Source of the DNA: Sphingobacteriales bacterium 44-61
Lineage (GTDB): Bacteria; Bacteroidota; Bacteroidia; Chitinophagales; Chitinophagaceae
Assembly: GCA_001898405.1 (NCBI GenBank)
Contig: MKTW01000012.1
Span: 338,191 to 402,190 of the forward strand
Direction of reading: 5' to 3'
DNA length: 64,000 nt
The notes under the pieces were generated by a model. The model was not told the DNA's origin. It ran no database searches and saw only the letters and a program-made list of their open reading frames with translations. Positions 34,357 to 42,592 of this stretch are shown piece after piece; the stretch's first letter is position 1; the number at the start of each line of letters is the position of its first letter. The position numbers were made by a program, and so were the translations under genes.

Positions 34357-34941
34357 ATGCAGCACTATTATGATACACTGTTTGAGTATATCTGTCAGAT
34401 AATTGAGATTCCTGAGCAAGACAGGGCACAATGCAGGCTTACATTTAAGCCATTGTGGGTTGCAAAGGATACCATGCTGGAAACAGCGGGTAAAATTCCG
34501 GTGTATCATAATTTTATTGTTTCGGGTTTCATGCGAAAGTTCTACATCAATGATAAAGGCGAAGAAGTAACGGTGGACCTGAATAATGGTCCCCGTTTCT
34601 TTACGTCTTATTATCATTTTGTAAAACAGACGGTCTCCAATGAATACCTGCAGTGCATTACAGACTGTGAATTGCTCAGGATCACTTATGATGATGCGCA
34701 AAGCACTGCCCAGACCAGTCTGACGCAAAAAGACTATACTATCAGGTTGTTCCATCAGATACAGGAAGAGTATACTCAAAGAATGGATGATCTTGCTAAT
34801 CTTACGGCCGAACAGCGATACCTGAAGCTGATGAAAAACAGCCCGGCTATCATTAAAAATGCCCCCCTTAAATATGTGGCCTCTTATCTTGGCATAAAAC
34901 CTGAAAGCCTTAGCAGGATCAGGCGTGAGATCATTTCTTAA
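34357..34941 (+). CDS. Crp/Fnr-family transcriptional regulator
   Basis: This 194-residue protein has an N-terminal cyclic-nucleotide-binding-like beta-roll (about 20-120; FIVSGFMRKFYINDKGEEVT and FFTSYYHFVKQTVSNEYLQC) and a long dimer helix. The winged HTH ends in KYVASYLGIKPESLSRIRRE, with few residues after it. The residues that bind cAMP in E. coli Crp are not conserved, so the ligand is unknown, as is usual for this Bacteroidota group. The neighbouring DUF2306 membrane-protein gene is the best candidate target: a 16-bp palindrome overlaps the end of this gene and lies just upstream of that gene's promoter. Confidence 0.9.
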   Translation: MQHYYDTLFEYICQIIEIPEQDRAQCRLTFKPLWVAKDTMLETAGKIPVYHNFIVSGFMRKFYINDKGEEVTVDLNNGPRFFTSYYHFVKQTVSNEYLQCITDCELLRITYDDAQSTAQTSLTQKDYTIRLFHQIQEEYTQRMDDLANLTAEQRYLKLMKNSPAIIKNAPLKYVASYLGIKPESLSRIRREIIS

Positions 34942-34952
34942 CAATTGTTAAG
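34937..34952. promoter_or_regulatory. 16-bp perfect palindrome, candidate Crp/Fnr-type operator
   Basis: CTTAACAATTGTTAAG is fully self-complementary. It overlaps the regulator's stop codon and lies 21 bp upstream of the TATCTTTA box of the DUF2306 gene, so it would cover the -33 region of that promoter. Confidence 0.5.
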
Positions 34953-34973
34953 TTGGAATCATTGGGCTGAAGC

Positions 34974-34981
34974 TATCTTTA
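34974..34981 (+). promoter_or_regulatory. Near-consensus -7 element for the DUF2306 gene
   Basis: TATCTTTA matches TAnnTTTG at 7 of 8 positions and ends 18 bp before the ATG at 35000. Confidence 0.4.
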
Positions 34982-34999
34982 ATTTATTACTTCAGCGCC

Positions 35000-35806
35000 A
35001 TGATTCAAAGAGCCCGCCAAACTGTAGCTATCCACTTTTTTAGAAATGTTACCCGATCCTGGTTTGTCGTAACCTACCTGGGACAATTGTTTTTTGCTTA
35101 CTACATATTGATGCTGTACTGGAAATCGACGGCACTTGGTCATTTCGAAAAATGGAATAGTGTTAATCCTCATTTTTATGCTAAAGGTGATATTGTTGGA
35201 AATTTGTTCTTTGGTCTGCATGTTGCGGTAGCTGCTGTAGTTACTATTCTGGGGCCATTACAACTGGTGACCAAGATCAGGAAAAAAGCGCCCCGGTTTC
35301 ACAGGGTCAGCGGCAGGGTATACATTTACTCTGCGTTCCTGATAAGTTTGGGCGGGTTATATCTCACCTGGGTCAGGGGAGCTGTTGGCGGCCCGTTTAT
35401 GCAGGTAATCATTTCCATTAATGCCCTCATCATTCTTGTTTGTGCATTCTATTCGATTAAATACGCTATAAAAAGGAAGATCAATCTGCATAACCAATGG
35501 GCAGTGCATTTGCTGCTGGCAATGAGTGGCGTATGGCTATTCCGTGTATTCTTTATGCTTTGGATGGTCATACACAGGGCGCCGGTTGGCTTCGATCCTG
35601 AAACGTTTACAGGACCCTTCTTAAGTGCCTTGTCGGTATTTGTCTATATTCTTCCTCAGGGTGTGGTTGCTTTGTATTTTAAAGCAAAGTTTTCGGGCTC
35701 TCCATATAGAAAATGGGGATTCTCGGTTATGCTTCTTATCATTACGCTTGCTATTGCTGTTGGGACTTTTGGGGCTGTTGGCGGTATGTGGCTGCCACGG
35801 ATATAA
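35000..35806 (+). CDS. DUF2306 domain-containing membrane protein
   Basis: The 268-residue integral membrane protein has about seven helices. It shows the DUF2306 pattern: LHVAVAAVVTILGPLQL, RFHRVSGRVYIYSAFLISLG and INLHNQWAVHLLLAMSGVWL. Conserved histidines in FHRVSGR and LHNQWA suggest possible heme or metal binding, as in related cytochrome b561-like folds, but this is unproven. It follows a Crp/Fnr regulator gene on the same strand after 58 bp, with a palindrome and -7-like box between, and is its likely target. A possible terminator lies downstream. Confidence 0.88.
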   Translation: MIQRARQTVAIHFFRNVTRSWFVVTYLGQLFFAYYILMLYWKSTALGHFEKWNSVNPHFYAKGDIVGNLFFGLHVAVAAVVTILGPLQLVTKIRKKAPRFHRVSGRVYIYSAFLISLGGLYLTWVRGAVGGPFMQVIISINALIILVCAFYSIKYAIKRKINLHNQWAVHLLLAMSGVWLFRVFFMLWMVIHRAPVGFDPETFTGPFLSALSVFVYILPQGVVALYFKAKFSGSPYRKWGFSVMLLIITLAIAVGTFGAVGGMWLPRI

Positions 35807-35840
35807 CAGCACCCGGCTGCTGGCGAGTATCCTCTATAGT

Positions 35841-35874
35841 AGCCCTGTTCTTTATTTATCAGAAAAGCAGGGCT
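35841..35874 (+). terminator. Weak hairpin after the DUF2306 gene
   Basis: AGCCCTG (35841-35847) pairs with CAGGGCT (35868-35874) around a 20-nt AT-rich loop. There is no proper T run, so the call is tentative. Confidence 0.35.
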
Positions 35875-35952
35875 GAGAAGGCTTGACCAGCCAGAAAACA
35901 CTACGTGTTCAATAGCTGCAATAGTATTATTTCAATATCGTTGAAGAGACTT

Positions 35953-36144
35953 CTAGTCTTTCCTGGGCAAATTCATTTCAGGCGGGAATTTGGCTTTTTT
36001 CAATATTTCATTTGCACGGGCTACTTTTTCCGGAAATAACACTTGATTCTTGTACTTGTTTGATTCCTTGTTATAACGAATAGAAACCCTTTTAACCATT
36101 TCTGGTATTGATTCCTTTCTCTTCATAGACTGTAAATGTACCAT
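35953..36144 (-). CDS. Small hypothetical partner of the DUF6934 protein
   Basis: The 63-residue, Lys/Arg-rich, helix-forming protein (KRKESIPEMVKRVSIRYNKE, then EKVARANEILKKAKFPP) has no signal peptide or membrane segment. It begins 3 bp after the stop of the DUF6934 gene and is surely co-expressed with it. An alternative ATG at 36126 would remove six residues. The pair lies in visibly AT-rich DNA. I know no named family for it, and its role is unknown. A DNA- or RNA-binding antitoxin-like function is only a guess from size and charge. Confidence 0.6.
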   Translation of the reverse strand: MVHLQSMKRKESIPEMVKRVSIRYNKESNKYKNQVLFPEKVARANEILKKAKFPPEMNLPRKD

Positions 36145-36147
36145 ATT

Positions 36148-36588
36148 TTATTTTTTTCTTTTTATGATATATCCAAAATAGGATGTGTTTTTTTTGAATA
36201 GTTCAAAACTGTTATCTTCTTTTAGGCCCCATATCGTATAATCCTGAAGCCGCTGTTCGAGATATATAGATAAGGCTCCTCTGTACAGCCTGTTTCTCCC
36301 TTTTGTATGTCCTGAGAAGTAGACAAGCTTACCCGGGTAATGATAGGTGAATTCATTAATAGCCGCAATGGCTGTTCCGATAATTTTATTCCTGTCCCCG
36401 TTATTGTTAATAATAGTATCGTTCATCTTACCATCTTTATCAAGTAGTCCAAAAGCAAGATTGAAAATTCCATCTTCTTCAGTGGGAGTGAATTGAATTG
36501 TCATATCAATATTACCCTTAGGCCCACAACTCGAAAAGAGATATACCCTGTTTTCCTCAAAAGCCTCCAACGGCCAATACTCCTTCAT
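36148..36588 (-). CDS. DUF6934-family protein
   Basis: The 146-residue cytoplasmic protein matches my memory of DUF6934: RVYLFSSCGPKGNIDMTIQF, then FNLAFGLLDKDGKMNDTIIN, NNGDRNKIIGTAIAAINEFT and the strongly conserved YHYPGKLVYFSGHTKGRNRLYR. Members are scattered across Bacteroidota, often in accessory positions, each followed by a very short gene as here. No biochemical function has been established as far as I know. Lower G+C than its neighbours suggests acquisition. It is the first gene of a two-gene cassette running away from glnS. Confidence 0.75.
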   Translation of the reverse strand: MKEYWPLEAFEENRVYLFSSCGPKGNIDMTIQFTPTEEDGIFNLAFGLLDKDGKMNDTIINNNGDRNKIIGTAIAAINEFTYHYPGKLVYFSGHTKGRNRLYRGALSIYLEQRLQDYTIWGLKEDNSFELFKKNTSYFGYIIKRKK

Positions 36589-36774
36589 TCTTCCAAATAT
36601 TTAATCGTCCTTTACTTCCGTAAAAGTATTTTCATCCCGCTTCTTGACCTTGGGATTTCCCTCATCTTTTCCTGCTATTTTCCTCAAAAAAAAGATTGTT
36701 TTGCCCGAGGTTTATGTGGCTTAAAATCTTGTTTTTGACGTTTTCTCCTCCGGGTCTTTGTCGTGCGACTTTGT

Positions 36775-36782
36775 TATATTTG
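36775..36782 (+). promoter_or_regulatory. Candidate -7 element abutting the glnS start
   Basis: TATATTTG matches TAnnTTTG exactly and ends 7 bp before the ATG at 36790, suggesting a leaderless or near-leaderless mRNA. The start at 36763 would lie upstream of the box. Confidence 0.5.
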
Positions 36783-36789
36783 CAGACCT

Positions 36790-38460
36790 ATGTCACACGA
36801 AGAAAAGAAAGAAGAAAAAAGCCTCAATTTCCTGGAAGAGATCATTGAAGCAGACCTGGCTTCCGGTAAGTATCAGTCTATTATGACGCGCTTTCCGCCG
36901 GAGCCTAACGGATATCTGCATATCGGTCATGCTGCCAGTATTTGCCTCAATTTCGGTCTCACCCAGAAATATGGCGGCGGTACCAACCTGCGTTTTGATG
37001 ATACCAATCCCGTTACTGAGGAAACAGAATATGTGGAGAGCATCAAGGACGACGTTCGCTGGCTGGGTTTCCAATGGACCAATGAATTTTATGCTTCGGA
37101 TTACTTTGAACAGCTGTACGAATATGCGGTAACACTGATCAAAAAAGGGTTGGCTTATGTGGACGATAGCAGCTCTGAAGAAATAGCCGAGCAAAAAGGT
37201 ACGCCTACCCAACCAGGGCGCCGCAATAAATATGCAGAAAGAAGCATAGAAGAAAATCTCCAGCTTTTTGCAGACATGCGGGCAGGTAAATATAAAGATG
37301 GAGAAAAAGTACTGAGAGCCAAAATCGATATAACCTCTCCCAATATGCTGATGCGTGATCCCATCCTTTACCGCATCAAACATGCGCATCATCACCGCAC
37401 TGGTGATGCATGGTGCATTTACCCCATGTACGATTTTGCGCATGGGCAAAGCGACTCGATCGAAAAGATCACCCATTCCATCTGCACACTGGAATTTGTA
37501 CCGCACCGTGAAGTATATGACTGGCTGATCGAAAAACTGGAGATATTCCCCAGCAAACAATATGAGTTTGCCCGCCGCAACATTACTTATACGGTAATGA
37601 GCAAGCGTAAACTGCTGCAACTGGTGAATGAAAAACATGTTACCGGTTGGGATGACCCCCGCATGCCTACAATTTCCGGTATGCGCAGGAGAGGTTACAC
37701 AGCACAAAGCATCCGCGATTTCAGCGAACGTGCAGGAATTGCCAAAAGGGATAATATCGTAGATATAGAATTGCTGGAGTTTTTCGTACGCGAAGACCTT
37801 AACAAAAAAGCCTTGAGGAGAATGGTCGTGTTTGATCCACTGAAAGTGATCATCACCAATTATTCTGCCAGCGAGGAGCTTTTAAAAAGCGAAAATAACC
37901 CCGAAGACCCTGGTGCCGGCGACAGGGAAATTCCTTTCAGCGGAGAGATCTATATAGAGCGGGAGGATTTTATGGAAAACCCGCCCAAAAAATATTTCCG
38001 CCTCGCACCCGGGCAAATGGTAAGATTAAAATCCGCTTACATTATCAAATGCGATGAAGTGATCAAGGATAAGGATGGCAATATTACCGAACTGCATTGC
38101 TCTTATATCCCTGAAAGCAAAAGCGGTGCTGATACTTCAGGTATCAATGTAAAAGGAACATTACACTGGGTAAGCGTTAAGCATGCTATTACCACGGAAG
38201 TGCGTTTGTATGATCGTCTGTTCCGTGTAGAAGACCCTTCCAGTGAAGAAGGGGATTTTAAGGACTATATGAACCCTGATTCATTGCACGTGATAAAAGC
38301 AGTGTACGCAGAGCCGGCCTTAAAGAATGCCAGGTTCGATGAAGCATACCAATTCATCCGTAAAGGGTATTTTGTACTGGATAAAGACAGCAGCACCAGC
38401 GGAATGGTTTTCAACCGGACAGTAGGATTAAAAGATAGCTGGAAGCCGAAGGGGAAATAG
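36790..38460 (+). CDS. glnS: Glutaminyl-tRNA synthetase
   Basis: The 556-residue class I aminoacyl-tRNA synthetase charges tRNA-Gln with glutamine in the cytoplasm. The HIGH motif is at residues 44-47 (PEPNGYLHIGHAASICLN), and the KMSKS-like motif is VMSKRKLLQL. Between them lie LRFDDTNPVTEETEYVESIK and the catalytic-domain stretch ICTLEFVPHREVYDWLIEKL. The C-terminal anticodon-binding beta barrels end at VFNRTVGLKDSW. GlnRS in place of the Gln amidotransferase route is usual in many Bacteroidota. The ATG at 36790 fits the family start. A short poly-charged lead (SHEEKKEEKS) precedes the core. Confidence 0.96.
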   Translation: MSHEEKKEEKSLNFLEEIIEADLASGKYQSIMTRFPPEPNGYLHIGHAASICLNFGLTQKYGGGTNLRFDDTNPVTEETEYVESIKDDVRWLGFQWTNEFYASDYFEQLYEYAVTLIKKGLAYVDDSSSEEIAEQKGTPTQPGRRNKYAERSIEENLQLFADMRAGKYKDGEKVLRAKIDITSPNMLMRDPILYRIKHAHHHRTGDAWCIYPMYDFAHGQSDSIEKITHSICTLEFVPHREVYDWLIEKLEIFPSKQYEFARRNITYTVMSKRKLLQLVNEKHVTGWDDPRMPTISGMRRRGYTAQSIRDFSERAGIAKRDNIVDIELLEFFVREDLNKKALRRMVVFDPLKVIITNYSASEELLKSENNPEDPGAGDREIPFSGEIYIEREDFMENPPKKYFRLAPGQMVRLKSAYIIKCDEVIKDKDGNITELHCSYIPESKSGADTSGINVKGTLHWVSVKHAITTEVRLYDRLFRVEDPSSEEGDFKDYMNPDSLHVIKAVYAEPALKNARFDEAYQFIRKGYFVLDKDSSTSGMVFNRTVGLKDSWKPKGK

Positions 38461-38490
38461 AAAAATAGCAAGTAATATAAAGCGCTATAC

Positions 38491-38533
38491 AAAAGGCGCT
38501 ACGTCACAAATAGTTTGTTACGTAGCGCCTTTT
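38491..38533. terminator. Bidirectional terminator after glnS
   Basis: A 14-bp perfect stem (38491-38504 with 38520-38533, core GGCGCTACGT) is extended inside by ACAAA/TTTGT and flanked by A and T runs. It lies between glnS and the convergent serine hydrolase gene. Confidence 0.85.
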
Positions 38534-38597
38534 TCAATTACGATGTTCTGGACCATTAATACTGGTAATTTCCAATAGCTTTCTAAAGAGCTAAACA

Positions 38598-40112
38598 TTA
38601 CTTCTTTTTAAACGTATATGCATCAGACTCCACAAATTCATTCGCCCGCATATCCACTGACATAACTTTTTGCTTTTCAGTTTTGAAACGGATAGCAAAG
38701 ATACCGTATTCAATATTCGTATACTCCAGCAACCATTCATCATTGTCCATATAAGAAAGATGCGCAGTCAGATCTTTGTGGCTATTAAAACGGACTGATA
38801 ATTTTCCGTTGTCCGGCATAATCGTCATCGTTCCGTAGATATTGTTTTCATAATTGCCTGCATAAGCAGAAAGCGGTAGAGGAAGGGTGTTGTTTTTTAC
38901 TCTTGCTTTCCAGGCTGCAATTTCTTTCAGTTGGGCATCCATTTCCTTTTTGAAATCCGGCAAGGCCTGGCTGCTCCTGTTCGTATAAGGTACCCCCAGG
39001 TAAGCATCCAGCACCTGGTATCTCAACAGCTCGAAGAAATTCTGGTTATCGTTATTGGTCAGTATCGCAATGCCCAGTTTTTCTTCCGGCACAAAACATA
39101 CATTGCTGACCATTCCACCTGCCCCACCGGTATGCCAGTAGATCTGGCGGCCATTGTAATCTGCTGCAAATACTCCCAAACCGTATCCACGGAAATGCAT
39201 GGGCAAAATGGCCGATTTGCGGCTGTTCGTTGAAATATTTACATCCCTTGTTTTTTGCAGCACAGAAAACGGCATGACTCGTTGCCCGTTATACCGGCCA
39301 CTGTCCAATTGAAAAGACAGCCAGTGGGACAGGTCATTCACATTACTGATAATACTTGCTGCAGGACCAAGATTGTCCCATTGATCATAAGGAACCCTGT
39401 TGAGTTTGCCTGTAAAACTGGTCGTATAAGGCCTCGCCACATTGGTTTTTTGCTCCATCCCGGCGGATATGGTAGTGGAATGTGTCATTTGTAAAGGAGT
39501 TAGAATGCTGTCTTGCACATATTGCTCCCACGATTTACCTGTTACTTTAGGGATCACTTCGCCTGCTGTAAGGAAACAGCTATTACAATAACCATAATCC
39601 TGGCGGAATAAGCCGATTGGTTTCAGCAAACGCATCTTTTGCATGATCTCACTGCGGCTTAAAGTACTGTTCCAGAAAGTGAAATCTCCCTGGAATGTTT
39701 TAGTGCCCAGGCGGTGGCAAAGCATATCACGTATGGTAACCGATTGGCTGGCTAATGTATCATACAAGGCATAGCCGGGAAAATAGCGGCTGATCTTATC
39801 ATTCAGCGAAAGTTTTTTATTGAACTCCAATTGGGCGATGGAAACACCGGTGAACAATTTGGTGTTGCTTGCGATCATGAACAGGGTGTTCTCATCCACT
39901 GCCTCTTTTGTATTGATATCCCTTACGCCATATCCTTTCATCAACACTGTTTTTCCATCTTTCACGATCACGATTGAAAGGCCGGGAATATCCCAATCCT
40001 TTAATCCCTGTGTGATGTAACTGTCGATGCTGTCTTTAACGAAAGAAGGTGTTTGGGCTTCAAGGTTAAAACAGACAACAAGAAACAGGAAGGGAAGCAA
40101 TAGACGTTTCAT
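38598..40112 (-). CDS. Secreted serine hydrolase, class C beta-lactamase fold
   Basis: The 504-residue protein has a signal peptide (MKRLLLPFLFLVVCFNLEAQ) and a beta-lactamase/DD-peptidase-type domain with nucleophile Ser82 in the SxxK motif (IASNTKLFTGVSIAQL). The second motif is YCN (QDYGYCNSCF) and the third HTGGAGG. A C-terminal DUF3471-like beta domain (about 400-504) is attached, as in esterase/aminopeptidase-type relatives. Activity is likely that of an esterase, peptidase or penicillin-recognising enzyme. True beta-lactamase activity is not indicated. The start at 40112 was chosen over 40145 because the signal peptide begins there. Confidence 0.9.
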   Translation of the reverse strand: MKRLLLPFLFLVVCFNLEAQTPSFVKDSIDSYITQGLKDWDIPGLSIVIVKDGKTVLMKGYGVRDINTKEAVDENTLFMIASNTKLFTGVSIAQLEFNKKLSLNDKISRYFPGYALYDTLASQSVTIRDMLCHRLGTKTFQGDFTFWNSTLSRSEIMQKMRLLKPIGLFRQDYGYCNSCFLTAGEVIPKVTGKSWEQYVQDSILTPLQMTHSTTISAGMEQKTNVARPYTTSFTGKLNRVPYDQWDNLGPAASIISNVNDLSHWLSFQLDSGRYNGQRVMPFSVLQKTRDVNISTNSRKSAILPMHFRGYGLGVFAADYNGRQIYWHTGGAGGMVSNVCFVPEEKLGIAILTNNDNQNFFELLRYQVLDAYLGVPYTNRSSQALPDFKKEMDAQLKEIAAWKARVKNNTLPLPLSAYAGNYENNIYGTMTIMPDNGKLSVRFNSHKDLTAHLSYMDNDEWLLEYTNIEYGIFAIRFKTEKQKVMSVDMRANEFVESDAYTFKKK

Positions 40113-40146
40113 GGTTGATTTTTGGTTGAAGATAAGTAAAATCACC

Positions 40147-40176
40147 CCTTCCCGTCTTTCCGGTAAGGCGGGAAGG
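40147..40176. repeat. Shortened copy of the dispersed hairpin repeat
   Basis: CCTTCCCG (40147-40154) pairs with CGGGAAGG (40169-40176), and the stem continues partly inward around TTTCCGGT. The segment CCGGTAAGGCGGGAAGGA is shared with the right arm of the hairpin at 14915-14975. It sits between the serine hydrolase gene and the mutase gene. Confidence 0.7.
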
Positions 40177-40187
40177 AGTAAACATAC

Positions 40188-41753
40188 TTATTTGTATTCT
40201 CCATACACTTCACGCAGTGTGTCGGCTATTTCTCCCAGTGTGCATTTATTTTCCACGGCTTCGATAACAGCAGGCATGATGTTATCTCCGTTTACAACAT
40301 GATCATTCAACTGTTGAAGGCATTGGTCCACTTTTGCCCTGTCCCTGTTTGCCCTCAGGCGCTGCAGCTTTTCAGTTTGCAAAGTGCGGATACTATCGTC
40401 GATCTTAAAAATGGGAATGGATGCTTCTTCTTTTACCTGGAATTTATTGACGCCAACAATGATCTTTTCGTTTGATTCGATCTTCTGTTGATATTCATAA
40501 GCGCTGCGGGCGATCTCGTCCTGGATAAATCCCTGCTCTATCGCGGATACGCTGCCGCCGAGTGCATCAATTTTTTCGATCAGTTTCCAGGTGGCTTCTT
40601 CCACTTCATTAGTGAGCGATTCAATAAAAAAGGATCCGGCAAGCGGGTCTACTGTGTCAGGAGCGCCGCTTTCAAAGGCAACGATCTGCTGCGTACGCAA
40701 AGCGATACGCGCTGCTTCTTCAGTGGGCAGGCTTAATGCTTCATCATAGCCATTGGTATGCAATGATTGCGTGCCTCCTAAAACTGCTGCCAGGCTTTGA
40801 ATAGTGACCCTTGAAATATTGTTGAGGGGTTGCTGTGCTGTTAAGGTGCTGCCTCCTGTTTGGGTATGAAAACGGAGCATCATCGCTTTGGGGTCTGTAG
40901 CTCCCATGCTCTTCATCATTTTTGCCCACATGCGCCTCGCCGCTCTGAATTTGGCTATTTCTTCAAACAGGTTATTGTGTGAATTGAAAAAGAAAGAAAG
41001 GCGTTTGCCAAATACATTTATGTCCAGCCCTTTTTCCTGGGCGGCTTTTACATAAGCTTTGCCATTGCTGAGGGTGAAAGCGATTTCCTGCACAGCCGTT
41101 GATCCTGCTTCGCGTATATGGTAACCCGAAATAGAGATCGTATTCCATTTGGGAAGATCAGATGCGCACCATTCAAAGATATCTGTGATGATCCGCATGG
41201 ACGGCTTGGGCGGATAAATATAAGTGCCTCTTGCAGCGTATTCTTTCAGGATATCATTTTGTATTGTACCCGATATTTTTTTCAGATCAGCACCTTGCTT
41301 TTTTGCCAGAGCTACATAAAAAGACAGGAGGATAAAGCCGGTGGCATTGATCGTCATCGAAGTGGAAACTTCTTCGAGTTTGATGCCGTTGAACAGTGTC
41401 TCCATATCTTCAATACTGTCGATAGCCACACCCACTTTGCCTACTTCGCCTTCTGATAAGGGATGATCACTATCATAACCGATCTGTGTAGGGAGATCAA
41501 ATGCTACGCTCAATCCCATCACACCCTGCGATAATAAATAGTGATAGCGTTTGTTGCTTTCTTCTGCAGTGGAGAAACCGGCATACTGCCGCATCGTCCA
41601 TAATTTGCCGCGGTACATATCCGGCTGCACACCTCTGGTGAAGGGGTATTCGCCGGGTTTTTCCGCAGATGCTTCACTGGCAGGTGAACCTGCTGAATAA
41701 ACAGGGGCTATTTCAATTCCGGAATCTGTGAATATCTTTTTCTCTTCAGGCAT
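40188..41753 (-). CDS. Methylmalonyl-CoA mutase family protein, large (substrate-binding) subunit only
   Basis: The 521-residue TIM-barrel subunit shows the acyl-CoA mutase core: [20 protein letters not shown], then [40 protein letters not shown] and [20 protein letters not shown]. It ends without a B12-binding domain, so a separate small subunit must supply cobalamin. None is encoded in this window. The Tyr in RQYAGF and the Arg in AARGTYIY correspond, from memory, to Tyr89 and Arg207 that select methylmalonyl-CoA. Isobutyryl-CoA mutases carry Phe and Gln there, so succinyl/methylmalonyl interconversion is favoured. ATG at 41753 was preferred to the GTG at 41759. The gene is probably co-transcribed with the upstream membrane-anchored gene. 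Confidence 0.88.
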   Translation of the reverse strand: MPEEKKIFTDSGIEIAPVYSAGSPASEASAEKPGEYPFTRGVQPDMYRGKLWTMRQYAGFSTAEESNKRYHYLLSQGVMGLSVAFDLPTQIGYDSDHPLSEGEVGKVGVAIDSIEDMETLFNGIKLEEVSTSMTINATGFILLSFYVALAKKQGADLKKISGTIQNDILKEYAARGTYIYPPKPSMRIITDIFEWCASDLPKWNTISISGYHIREAGSTAVQEIAFTLSNGKAYVKAAQEKGLDINVFGKRLSFFFNSHNNLFEEIAKFRAARRMWAKMMKSMGATDPKAMMLRFHTQTGGSTLTAQQPLNNISRVTIQSLAAVLGGTQSLHTNGYDEALSLPTEEAARIALRTQQIVAFESGAPDTVDPLAGSFFIESLTNEVEEATWKLIEKIDALGGSVSAIEQGFIQDEIARSAYEYQQKIESNEKIIVGVNKFQVKEEASIPIFKIDDSIRTLQTEKLQRLRANRDRAKVDQCLQQLNDHVVNGDNIMPAVIEAVENKCTLGEIADTLREVYGEYK

Positions 41754-41790
41754 GATCACTTTGTTTTGGGGTGTCAGGATATAAGCAGCT

Positions 41791-42303
41791 TTATCTCATC
41801 AGTTTCTTTGCTTCGAAATTCAACGCCTCCAGCACTATCGTATGCAGTGCTCCTTTTTTCTGTGTCATCACAAACTCCAGCAAGCGCTTATTCAGGTCTG
41901 TCCCGGATGCTTCGGGAGGCAGGCTGGCACCCACCTGGTTGATGATAAGCATATTTTGCTCCTTCAGGTTGGTTACTGCTTCCCAGGCCACAGGGCTTAC
42001 GTAGATCTGTTGAGATGCGTTGTATTCAAATTCCTGTTTAATGCTTTCTATCAGCAGGAGCTGCATATCACGGCAACCCAATCCTGGCTGGTTGGCCCGG
42101 CTTACGAGGTTGGGAATGGAAATGCGTTCAGACAGCATTACCAGTCTTTCATACGCTTGCAATTGCAGGGGGCGAGAAGAGAAACTGTCTTTATCCCCGG
42201 ACTGTTTCGCTTTTTTGCGGAAATCATTTACCAGGTAGAAACAATAAAAAGAGACAAGCAATGCCATCAGGGCAATTAGGAGGTTGATCATGTTCTGATC
42301 CAT
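41791..42303 (-). CDS. Membrane-anchored protein of unknown function upstream of the mutase gene
   Basis: The 170-residue protein has one N-terminal membrane helix ([20 protein letters not shown], residues 5-24) and a cytoplasmic, mostly helical domain with [20 protein letters not shown], then [20 protein letters not shown] and [20 protein letters not shown]. Proteins with this pattern seem to be widespread in Chitinophagaceae next to mutase genes, but I recognise no established name. It lies 37 bp upstream of the mutase gene on the same strand, with a -7 box upstream of it, so it is probably the first gene of the operon. Confidence 0.7.
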   Translation of the reverse strand: MDQNMINLLIALMALLVSFYCFYLVNDFRKKAKQSGDKDSFSSRPLQLQAYERLVMLSERISIPNLVSRANQPGLGCRDMQLLLIESIKQEFEYNASQQIYVSPVAWEAVTNLKEQNMLIINQVGASLPPEASGTDLNKRLLEFVMTQKKGALHTIVLEALNFEAKKLMR

Positions 42304-42326
42304 CAGGGTTAGTTTTTTTCAGGTGA

Positions 42327-42334
42327 CAAAAGTA
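42327..42334 (-). promoter_or_regulatory. Candidate -7 element for the mutase operon
   Basis: On the minus strand this reads TACTTTTG, an exact TAnnTTTG match, 23 bp upstream of the ATG at 42303. Confidence 0.5.
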
Positions 42335-42426
42335 CTCAGAAGATCTGGGTTTTAAAATCCGGTTGAGTGTAGCATAACGTTTTTAAGATGAAAATCTTGT
42401 TTTAATCCCCGTTTATGGGCTGTTTT

Positions 42427-42533
42427 CCCACAAAGACGACGAAGACCACAAAGAATTACTGCCTGAAAGTTACCTATGGGTTTATTTGGTATTACAGTAA
42501 ATATTTCTTTGTGGTCTTCGTCGTCTTTGTGGG
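42427..42533. repeat. 29-bp perfect inverted repeat with 49-bp spacer
   Basis: The arms 42427-42455 and 42505-42533 are exact reverse complements over 29 bp. Each is built of purine-rich units of the form CACAAAGACGACGAAGACC and AAAG. The spacer (42456-42504) shows no motif. It lies between the divergent mutase operon and the iscA-type gene, outside both promoters, and looks like a small palindromic mobile or structural element. Confidence 0.8.
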
Positions 42534-42580
42534 CATTTAAACAGGGACTGGGTCCGCGCAGCGGATTTGCCGCTTTTGGT

Positions 42581-42588
42581 TATTTTTG
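42581..42588 (+). promoter_or_regulatory. Candidate -7 element abutting the A-type carrier gene
   Basis: TATTTTTG matches TAnnTTTG exactly and ends 4 bp before the ATG at 42593. A leaderless mRNA would result. Confidence 0.5.
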
Positions 42589-42592
42589 CACT

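Noticed and set aside
34270..34944. A 224-codon minus-strand frame opposite the Crp/Fnr gene.
   Set aside because: The plus-strand regulator is clear by family motifs, and the antisense frame has none.
36793..37707. A 304-codon open frame on the minus strand opposite glnS.
   Set aside because: It is antisense to a highly conserved synthetase gene, has no recognisable domain, and its composition (Phe, Cys, His-rich) is that of a shadow frame.
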